From: Acidobacteria bacterium UBA6911
GTDB lineage: Bacteria; Acidobacteriota; UBA6911
Length of the DNA stretch: 8,374 nt
Direction of reading: 5' to 3'
Assembly: GCA_002451015.1 (NCBI GenBank)
Contig: DKBB01000321.1
Coordinates: 621 to 8,994, forward strand
Shown in pieces: positions 1 through 4,937 of the stretch. Numbering within the stretch: the first letter of the stretch is position 1; each line of letters begins with the position of its first letter. The position numbers and the translations under genes are program-made. A model generated the notes under the pieces. The model was not told where the DNA came from. It did not search any database and saw nothing but the letters and a program-made list of their open reading frames with translations.

Positions 1-294
1 TGGTACGGGCCTGTATACGTTCGATTTTCTGCGTTCTCTCTGTCCTTGTTCCCAATGCCTTCCCGAAGGTTTGAAGGAACCGTCAGCCAAATTCGGGAAA
101 CCAGGTTCTTTCGAAGTCTGATAAATTTTCCACGGTCATAATTCGAGGCATCGGGGCACGCACCCATCCCTCTCCTTTCTTTGGATCCATGGCGATTGCT
201 TGGGCGTCGGGACGGCTGTCTGCAACAACGGAACCGACGGGTACCAATGCTCTCAAACTGTAGAGATAAAATCGTTTTACCCTATGTGTTGAAG
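1..294. other. left-edge stretch without an assignable gene
   Basis: I see no recognisable protein family, RNA gene or repeat array here. On the minus strand a frame beginning at an ATG at 167-165, preceded by a purine-rich AAAGGAGAGGG, stays open to the window edge (about 55 codons), but its translation is Arg/Asn-rich and matches nothing I know. It overlaps, in another frame, the small minus-strand ORF listed separately, so at most one can be real. The plus-strand frames close after about 24 to 48 codons from the window edge. The stretch may be the upstream or decayed end of a gene lying to the left. Confidence 0.4.
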
Positions 295-316
295 TTGCTT
301 TTTCCAGGACTTGCAT
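83..316 (-). CDS. doubtful small hypothetical protein (77 aa)
   Basis: This is an uninterrupted minus-strand frame from ATG (316-314) to TGA (85-83). I do not recognise the product. The first half is unremarkable. The second half (from about residue 30) has a fairly protein-like composition, rich in Asp, Glu, Ala and Pro, ending in a Trp/Phe-rich tail (TWFPEFG). No good ribosome binding site precedes the first ATG or the internal Met at residue 43. The frame upstream of the ATG is open only to a TAG at 370-368. It would diverge from the cold-shock gene and would overlap that gene's proposed promoter. It could be a decayed gene end, a real small protein with an unusual start, or chance. Confidence is low because there is neither homology nor a convincing translation signal. 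Confidence 0.22.
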   Translation of the reverse strand: MQVLEKATSTHRVKRFYLYSLRALVPVGSVVADSRPDAQAIAMDPKKGEGWVRAPMPRIMTVENLSDFERTWFPEFG

Positions 317-323
317 GTATATT
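295..323 (+). promoter_or_regulatory. candidate sigma-70-type promoter for the cold-shock gene
   Basis: A TTGCTT box (295-300) is followed after exactly 17 nt by TATATT (318-323), one mismatch from the TATAAT consensus. Transcription would start near 330 and give a 5' leader of about 160 nt before the csp ATG at 492, a length typical of cspA-type mRNAs. The -35 box matches the consensus at only three of six positions. A second, weaker pair (TTGTCT at 372-377, TCCTAT at 395-400, 17-nt spacing) is an alternative start. The assignment rests on sequence pattern only. Confidence 0.3.
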
Positions 324-440
324 CGAGGGCGGCCCGGATTACTTTTCCTACGGAAATATGGAAAGGCCTAATTGTCTGGGGAATGGTCGCCATATCCTAT
401 CGTTTCGAATGGAACGAAAACAGACGAAGAGTATGAAGTC

Positions 441-481
441 CCTGCGCGTTGCGCAGGATTGAAGCAAAAGTATTGAAGCAA
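441..481 (+). promoter_or_regulatory. csp leader hairpin and tandem 10-bp repeat
   Basis: Just upstream of the cold-shock ribosome binding site there is a perfect 7-bp GC-rich stem, CCTGCGC (441-447) and GCGCAGG (451-457), with a 3-nt GTT loop. It is followed at once by two copies of ATTGAAGCAA (458-467 and 472-481) spaced 14 nt apart; the second runs into the AGGAAAG ribosome binding site (481-487). Cold-shock mRNAs are known to control translation through leader structure, so a structural role is plausible. The hairpin has no U-tract, so it is not a standard attenuator, and the direct repeat may be a local duplication. Confidence 0.4.
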
Positions 482-491
482 GGAAAGAAAA

Positions 492-701
492 ATGAAAGAA
501 CAAGGCGTAGTAAAGTGGTTTAATAACGAAAAAGGCTTCGGATTCATCCGGCGCGATTCCGGGGATGATGTCTTTGTGCACCATTCCGCAATTCAGGCTA
601 ACGGTTTCAGGTCGCTGAATGAAGGGGATCAGGTCGAATTCAGCGTAACCCAGGGACCCAAGGGATATCAGGCCCAGGAAGTTGTAAAGGTCGAATCCTA
701 A
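492..701 (+). CDS. CspA-family cold-shock protein
   Basis: A 69-residue protein, the usual length of a stand-alone cold-shock domain. It is a five-stranded beta-barrel (OB fold) that binds single-stranded RNA or DNA in the cytoplasm; family members melt mRNA secondary structure and can act in cold adaptation or general growth. The RNP1 motif KGFGFI (residues 14-19) and the RNP2 motif VFVHH (27-31) are intact, with the aromatic surface residues W9, F16, F18 and F28 in place. The ATG is preceded by AGGAAAG with 7 to 8 nt spacing, which supports this start. The gene stands alone, converging on the M1 peptidase gene. The long structured leader suggests post-transcriptional control, though cold induction itself cannot be read from the sequence. 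Which csp paralogue it is cannot be told, so no symbol is given. Confidence 0.96.
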   Translation: MKEQGVVKWFNNEKGFGFIRRDSGDDVFVHHSAIQANGFRSLNEGDQVEFSVTQGPKGYQAQEVVKVES

Positions 702-714
702 AAGAGTATTTCGC

Positions 715-730
715 CCCGGTGTTCACCGGG
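715..730 (+). terminator. possible weak terminator hairpin after csp
   Basis: Thirteen nt after the csp stop codon there is a perfect inverted repeat CCCGGTG (715-721) and CACCGGG (724-730), best folded as six G/C-rich pairs around a GTTC tetraloop. The position suits a transcript end for csp. On the plus strand it is followed by ACTCCCGCCT, with no T-run, so it is not a canonical intrinsic terminator. On the minus strand, for M1 transcripts, it is followed by GCGAAATACTCTTTT, which is also poor. Confidence 0.3.
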
Positions 731-801
731 ACTCCCGCCTCAATAATTCCGCAGTTTATTGTGTCGCTGAAGGAACAGGTCTGCCCAAATCACCGGATCC
801 G

Positions 802-839
802 TTGTGAAGGATTGTCTGCGCCGACACTACGATTCACAA
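802..839. other. imperfect inverted repeat in the convergent spacer
   Basis: TTGTGAA (802-808) is mirrored by TTCACAA (833-839), and inside it TGTC (813-816) pairs with GACA (823-826) around a 6-nt loop, giving an interrupted stem. It lies between the 3' ends of csp and the M1 gene, 31 nt beyond the M1 stop codon, where a transcript end for the minus-strand gene would be expected. There is no T-tract on either side, so it is recorded only as a structure of unknown role. Confidence 0.25.
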
Positions 840-869
840 GAAGGGCTGCAGCGCTTTCATGAATAAGAA

Positions 870-2474
870 TTAATTTGCAACGGATACGGTCTTCAGCACC
901 CATCCGTCGGGATCGATTTCCACGGAGGCAGGCGGCCATGGCAGGGGTATTCGGAATCTGCTGTCCCTGTCCTTAATGCGCACTCGGCGGGTTTCCTTCC
1001 GGTTTTCGGAAGACAGAACGATATCCAGGGGCATGTCGAACGGATCGCTATGCTGCGTCTGGAGGATCCTGATTTTTACCGAACGGTCCGTTCCATCCCA
1101 ATCCCACTCCAGACGATATTCGGGCCAGCCCGGCCGGTACAGCCATTGCCTGAAAAAAGCGCTCAGGTCGATATCCCCTGCCGATTCCATTTCCTTACGA
1201 AAATCATCCGTCCAGACGTTCCGGCTTCTGTACCGGCTGTAGTAGCTTCTGATTCCTTTGAAAAAAACTTCATCCCCGAGCAGCCTGCGCAACATGTGCA
1301 GGACCCAGGCGCCTTTTTCGTAATTCAACGGATTCAGCTTTTTCATTAAATCCGTCAGGTCGGGATCGATCACCGGCCTGGAGCGCGCCGATGGATAGGC
1401 GAATACCCTGTCGGCATGTCCGGCCATCACATCCTTTAAAGTCGAGTCGGCGTCCGCCTGTGCGTAAAAAAGTGCGTCGAAATAGGTTGCGAAGCCCTCA
1501 CTGAGCCACAGGTGGTCCCAGTCGGCCGGAGTGACGGAATTTCCGAACCATTGATGCGCTATTTCATGCGGCACGGGATCTTCGGATACCGGCAAAGGGT
1601 GAAAAAGCGTTTCGCTGTAGAAAATAGTATTAGCGTTTTCCATTGCAGCCAGCCGTGTGTTGGACTCCACATGGGACAGTTTTTCAAAAGGGTACGGACC
1701 GATTTTCTCACTGAAATAACGAAGGATCTCGGCGGTACGGCGGAACTTTTGTCTCGCAGCATTCATGTCCTGGGGGAATACGTACCAGTCAATCGGAATC
1801 CCGAGGGCTCTCCTGTCGGACGCCACCGAAAATTCGGCAACCCCGAAAGCCATGCTGTAGGTCGGAATAGCGTGATGTTCGGACCAGCGGGTTCTGATGC
1901 GGTTGTCCGGCAGGGATTCGGTCAGAATCCTGCGCCCGTTGGCAACGATCCTATTTTTGCCGGGCGCGGTGATAATGAAATCGACGGTAGCTTTATCGGA
2001 AGGATGGTCGATTGAGGGAAACCAGTGGCTGGCCAGATCGGGCCAGTTATCCGAAAAGAATACTTTGCGTCCGTACCTGTTTTTATCAATCCGTATTCCG
2101 GCTTTGCCGTTACCGGCGTCGCCGGGTCTGCCGTGGTAGCGAATTTCAATTTTTACGGTTTCACCACTACGGTATACCCGGTCGAACCGGAAAGACAATC
2201 GTCCGTCTCGGTGGGTAAAAGGGATTTCCTTTCCTGCAATGCGCAGACGATCCACCGTCATATCCGCCAGATCGAACCACATTCCGGAAACTCGTTCGCC
2301 CCTTATCCCGACATCTATTCTGGTTGTGCCGGCGATTAAATTCGAGCTGTCATCTAGATCTATCGTGATCTCATAATGCAGAACGTCGGCGGTGGGCTGG
2401 CGCACATAGCTGTCAGCCCGGCCGGAAACGGCCTGCAGCAAAAGGAACAGGATGATTGCAGCTGTTCGTCTCAT
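870..2474 (-). CDS. exported M1-family zinc metallopeptidase (aminopeptidase-like)
   Basis: A 534-residue gluzincin. Residues 1-20 form a Sec signal peptide: MRR, a hydrophobic core and a likely cut near GRA-DS. The M1 N-terminal beta domain (about 25-215) precedes the thermolysin-like domain. The zinc site is complete: HEIAH at 303-307 and Glu326 exactly 18 residues on (HEXXH-X18-E). The substrate-binding GAMEN motif appears as AAMEN (276-280), and the catalytic tyrosine is Y385 in NYEKG. A short beta domain ends the protein (about 445-534); the large helical C-terminal domain of classic 800 to 900-residue aminopeptidases is absent, as in many short secreted M1 members. The likely role is removal of N-terminal residues from peptides in the periplasm or outside the cell; specificity cannot be predicted. 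The chosen ATG has a weak, very close AAGAAGAG before it, but the signal peptide supports it. The gene diverges from the aldo/keto reductase gene, and the 30-bp inverted repeat ends 18 nt upstream of the start. Confidence 0.93.
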   Translation of the reverse strand: MRRTAAIILFLLLQAVSGRADSYVRQPTADVLHYEITIDLDDSSNLIAGTTRIDVGIRGERVSGMWFDLADMTVDRLRIAGKEIPFTHRDGRLSFRFDRVYRSGETVKIEIRYHGRPGDAGNGKAGIRIDKNRYGRKVFFSDNWPDLASHWFPSIDHPSDKATVDFIITAPGKNRIVANGRRILTESLPDNRIRTRWSEHHAIPTYSMAFGVAEFSVASDRRALGIPIDWYVFPQDMNAARQKFRRTAEILRYFSEKIGPYPFEKLSHVESNTRLAAMENANTIFYSETLFHPLPVSEDPVPHEIAHQWFGNSVTPADWDHLWLSEGFATYFDALFYAQADADSTLKDVMAGHADRVFAYPSARSRPVIDPDLTDLMKKLNPLNYEKGAWVLHMLRRLLGDEVFFKGIRSYYSRYRSRNVWTDDFRKEMESAGDIDLSAFFRQWLYRPGWPEYRLEWDWDGTDRSVKIRILQTQHSDPFDMPLDIVLSSENRKETRRVRIKDRDSRFRIPLPWPPASVEIDPDGWVLKTVSVAN

Positions 2475-2492
2475 CTCTTCTTTGTATCATAT

Positions 2493-2583
2493 ATTGGTGA
2501 CAGGCTAGAATTTCACTTTTTTCCGCTATATGGAATTCAACCGATACTACAATAAAAAAGTGAAATTCTAGCCTGTCACCAAT
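2493..2583. repeat. perfect 30-bp inverted repeat (palindromic element, intact copy)
   Basis: The left arm 2493-2522 and right arm 2554-2583 are exact reverse complements over 30 bp, separated by a 31-nt loop. The arms carry the core GTGAAATTCTAGCCTG and end, on the loop side, in a run of six T (left) or six A (right). The element sits in the spacer between divergent genes, so it is not a transcription terminator for either. A 22-nt stretch of the right arm (2554-2575) recurs exactly at 3619-3640. No target-site duplication is obvious at its edges and there is no coding capacity. The most likely explanation is a dispersed MITE- or REP-like element; a regulatory hairpin in the leader of either neighbour is the alternative. 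Confidence 0.9.
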
Positions 2584-2652
2584 TGTATTTATTGAGATCC
2601 AGTTTTGCCGGTATTATTGGATTGAGCTGGCTCAGACAAGGCGGGCTGCTGG

Positions 2653-2668
2653 TGGTATGGACGTACCA
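2653..2668 (+). promoter_or_regulatory. small hairpin just upstream of the reductase ribosome binding site
   Basis: TGGTA (2653-2657) pairs with TACCA (2664-2668), extendable by one T-G wobble, around a short loop. It lies 7 nt before the GGAGG (2676-2680) that serves the start codon at 2691. It is short and could be chance. It is recorded because it lies next to the translation signal. Confidence 0.2.
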
Positions 2669-2690
2669 ATAAAATGGAGGATCCACGGCA

Positions 2691-3554
2691 ATGAAACAGA
2701 CACAAATTCCAAGGCGGCCATATCGAGACGACGTGGAACTTTCGATTTTAGGGCTTGGCGGAATGACGCTTGTAGACATGGAACAGGAAGCAGTGGATAC
2801 AATCGTCGTCCAGTCATTTGAGGCCGGCATCAACTATTTCGACGTGGCCCCCTTCTATGGAAACGGCGAAGCTGAGAAATCCATGGGGCGGGCGCTCGCT
2901 CCTTTCAGAAAAAGAGTGTTTCTTGCCTGTAAAACCCTGGAGCGTTCCGCGTCGGGAGCGATTGCCGAACTGGAGCAGTCCCTGCGCCGCCTGCGCACGG
3001 ACTTTATAGACCTGTACCAGTTTCACGCCGTTACCGATCGAGACGAGGTTGAGGAAATTTTTGCGCCCGGAGGGGCGTGCGAAGCGTTTCTGCAGGCCCG
3101 GAAGAAGGGAAAGATCCGTTACATAGGATTTTCGGCGCACACGGTGGAAGCCGCACTGGCTATGCTGGACCGGTTTCCATTCGATTCCATTCTGTTTCCT
3201 GTGAACTTCATATGTTGCGCCCGCGGGAATTTCGGGCCTCAGGTTATTGCACGGGCTACGGAACTGGGCGTTGCCCGCCTGGCTATAAAAGCGATGGCGC
3301 ACGGCCCCTGGCGAAAGAACGAAAAAAGAAAATACCCGAACTGCTGGTACCGACCCATCGAGGACAGGAAACTCGCCCGGCAGGCCCTCCGCTTCACACT
3401 GTCTGAGGATGTTACCGCCGCGATCCCCCCGGGCGATGTACGGCTTTTCCGCATGGCGCTGGATTTCGCCGGCGACCTGCCACCTCTGAGCCCGAAAGAA
3501 CGTGAGGAGCTCCTGGTGGGCACCCGGAGACTCCGTCCCCTTCTTAGGGCATAA
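2691..3554 (+). CDS. aldo/keto reductase family oxidoreductase
   Basis: A 287-residue cytosolic (beta/alpha)8-barrel oxidoreductase, expected to reduce aldehydes or ketones with NAD(P)H; the substrate is unknown. The AKR catalytic tetrad is present: D51 (in YFDVAPFYG), Y56, K81 (in ACKT) and H112 (in YQFH). The N-terminal strand motif SILGLGGM (18-25) and the IRYIGFSAH segment (142-150) are typical. The C-terminal cofactor region reads VTAAIPPGDVRLFR (241-254), where many AKRs have an IPG...Q..EN signature. This marks a divergent subgroup often annotated only as 'predicted oxidoreductase'. No iron-sulfur cysteine motif follows. The start is supported by GGAGG (2676-2680) 10 nt upstream. The palindromic elements lie on both sides of the gene. 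It is divergent from the M1 gene and co-directional with the alpha-oxoamine synthase 129 bp downstream, so co-transcription is possible but interrupted by the second repeat. Confidence 0.92.
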   Translation: MKQTQIPRRPYRDDVELSILGLGGMTLVDMEQEAVDTIVVQSFEAGINYFDVAPFYGNGEAEKSMGRALAPFRKRVFLACKTLERSASGAIAELEQSLRRLRTDFIDLYQFHAVTDRDEVEEIFAPGGACEAFLQARKKGKIRYIGFSAHTVEAALAMLDRFPFDSILFPVNFICCARGNFGPQVIARATELGVARLAIKAMAHGPWRKNEKRKYPNCWYRPIEDRKLARQALRFTLSEDVTAAIPPGDVRLFRMALDFAGDLPPLSPKEREELLVGTRRLRPLLRA

Positions 3555-3570
3555 AATTTATGGTTTCAAT

Positions 3571-3645
3571 GCCGGAATTTCACTTTATCCTGTTCTTCTG
3601 AGTGATCCGATGCTCGAAAAAAAAGTGAAATTCTAGCCTGACAAC
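3571..3645. repeat. second, decayed copy of the palindromic element
   Basis: The right arm contains eight A followed by GTGAAATTCTAGCCTG (3617-3640). It matches the intact element over 22 nt (3619-3640 against 2554-2575) and then diverges (ACAACAAA against TCACCAAT). The left arm keeps only GAATTTCACTTT (3575-3586), which pairs perfectly with 3622-3633; outside that, pairing is broken. The loop is 30 to 35 nt, as in the first copy, and both loops carry CCGAT-purine-CT about 12 nt before the right arm, suggesting common ancestry rather than chance. It lies between the reductase and the alpha-oxoamine synthase. Confidence 0.8.
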
Positions 3646-3665
3646 AAATACTGAATTAAGATAGT
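3638..3665 (+). promoter_or_regulatory. speculative promoter for the synthase-peptidase pair
   Basis: CTGACA (3638-3643, five of six matches to TTGACA) overlaps the outer edge of the repeat's right arm. It is followed after 16 nt by GATAGT (3660-3665), a four-of-six match to TATAAT. The ATG is at 3684, with GGAGG at 3673-3677, leaving a very short leader. If real, the repeat would be supplying a -35 element. The evidence is only a consensus match in an AT-rich spacer. Confidence 0.2.
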
Positions 3666-3683
3666 TTATAGCGGAGGATCCTG

Positions 3684-4892
3684 ATGGAAGATGGAACGGT
3701 TGACAACAACAACCTTCAGTTCATCCTGGAAGAATTGGACAGCTTGAAGCAGGCAGGTCTTCTGGTCCACCCGCGAACCCTGGAATCTCCGCAGGGAGCC
3801 TGGATAAAGGTCGACGGCCGGAAAGTTCTGAATCTGGCCTCGAACAATTACCTGGGCCTAGCGAACCACCCGAGGCTGAAGGAGGCCGCGCATGAGGCCA
3901 TCGATGCTTTCGGCGTTGGACCGGCGGCCGTTCGCACAATAGCCGGGACAATGTCGCTTCATTCTGAGCTGGAGCAAAAGCTTGCGCGTTTCAAGAAGGT
4001 TGACGCCGTGCTCTCTTTTCAATCTGGCTTTAATTCAAATGTCGCCGTAATTCCCGCACTGGTTGGAAAGGCGGACGTTATTTTTTCCGACGAATTGAAC
4101 CATGCTTCCATCATTGACGGCTGCCGTCTCTCCGGAGCATCTGTTATCCGCTACGATCACTGCAAACCGGAATCCCTGGAGCAAAAACTTTCGGAATATT
4201 ATGCAGCCGGTTCCACCGGGCGTGTGCTGATAATTACCGACGGCGTGTTTTCCATGGATGGGGACATCGCCCCACTGCCGCAACTAGCCGAACTGGCGCA
4301 AAAACATAACGCGATCCTGATGGTGGATGATGCCCACGGGGAAGGTGTCCTGGGGCAGGGAGGGCGCGGTGTCGTCGATCATTTCAAGCTGCACGGACGG
4401 GTCCATGTGGAGGTGGGAACGCTGTCGAAGGCTTTCGGCGTTGTCGGCGGATTCGTCGCCGGTAAAAAGATCATCATCGAACATCTGCGCCAGAAAGGCA
4501 GGCCATTTCTTTTCTCGAGCGCCACAACCCCGGCCGATGTCGCCGCCTGCAGCGCAGCGGTCGATGTCTTGGCATCCTCCGAAGAGCCGGTTCGCAGACT
4601 ATGGGAAAATACCCGTTATTTCAGGAAGAAAATGCAAGATGCGGGTTTTGATACAGGGAAGAGCGAAACGCCGATAATACCGGTTCTGCTGGGCGAAGCC
4701 GGAACCGCACAGGAGTTCAGTCGTCGTCTTTTCGAGCGGGATGTGTTTGCCATGGCGATCGGATTTCCGACTGTGCCGATGGGAAAGGCGCGTATTCGTG
4801 TGATGATCTCTGCGACACACTCGCAGCAGGATCTGGATTGCGGCGTCGAACGGTTTCGTGAAGTGGGCAGGGAACTACAGATAGTGAATTAA
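3684..4892 (+). CDS. kbl: PLP-dependent alpha-oxoamine synthase, probably glycine C-acetyltransferase (2-amino-3-ketobutyrate CoA ligase)
   Basis: A 402-residue fold-type I PLP enzyme of the family holding KBL, BioF, 5-aminolevulinate synthase and serine palmitoyltransferase; about 400 residues is normal. The Schiff-base lysine is K249 in GTLSKAFG. H140 (NHASIIDG) should stack on the PLP ring, and D215 and H218 lie in [11 protein letters not shown]. The glycine-rich [14 protein letters not shown] segment and RPFLFSSA (273-280) resemble what I recall of Bacillus-type Kbl proteins more than E. coli BioF. KBL converts 2-amino-3-ketobutyrate plus CoA to glycine plus acetyl-CoA, the second step of threonine breakdown. 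No threonine dehydrogenase or biotin gene lies in the window, so an 8-amino-7-oxononanoate synthase role, or dual activity, cannot be excluded. A strong GGAGG six nt before the ATG sets the start. The tricorn-like gene follows after 45 bp on the same strand, so the two are probably co-transcribed. Confidence 0.85.
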   Translation: MEDGTVDNNNLQFILEELDSLKQAGLLVHPRTLESPQGAWIKVDGRKVLNLASNNYLGLANHPRLKEAAHEAIDAFGVGPAAVRTIAGTMSLHSELEQKLARFKKVDAVLSFQSGFNSNVAVIPALVGKADVIFSDELNHASIIDGCRLSGASVIRYDHCKPESLEQKLSEYYAAGSTGRVLIITDGVFSMDGDIAPLPQLAELAQKHNAILMVDDAHGEGVLGQGGRGVVDHFKLHGRVHVEVGTLSKAFGVVGGFVAGKKIIIEHLRQKGRPFLFSSATTPADVAACSAAVDVLASSEEPVRRLWENTRYFRKKMQDAGFDTGKSETPIIPVLLGEAGTAQEFSRRLFERDVFAMAIGFPTVPMGKARIRVMISATHSQQDLDCGVERFREVGRELQIVN

Positions 4893-4937
4893 TACTTCAG
4901 ATGCTGCTTTGGCATCCATCGGAAGCGAGACAGAGAT

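Noticed and set aside
181..462. 93-codon plus-strand frame in the csp leader
   Set aside because: There is no ribosome binding site, the composition is Cys/Arg-rich and out-of-frame-like, and it would overlap the proposed csp promoter and leader hairpin.
1512..2015. 167-codon plus-strand frame opposite the M1 peptidase gene
   Set aside because: It lies fully antisense to the HEXXH and GAMEN coding region, has no ribosome binding site of note and no recognisable product.
2493..2583. Reading the 30-bp inverted repeat as a bidirectional transcription terminator
   Set aside because: The flanking genes are divergent, so no transcript of either should end here; the T/A runs are on the loop side of the stem and not after it.
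2814..3302. 162-codon minus-strand frame opposite the aldo/keto reductase gene
   Set aside because: It is antisense to the catalytic core of the reductase; the sense frame has all four catalytic residues and a good ribosome binding site.
2493..3645. The two palindromes as CRISPR repeats or as ends of a composite transposon carrying the reductase
   Set aside because: There are only two unequal copies about 1 kb apart, no regular spacers, no cas genes and no transposase; a composite element cannot be supported from this window.
2676..3681. Identical GGAGGATCC before the reductase and synthase start codons (2676-2684 and 3673-3681)
   Set aside because: It is a ribosome binding site plus GATCC. 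The same string also occurs inside the M1 gene near 1061, so sharing it is likely coincidence and not a duplicated control site.
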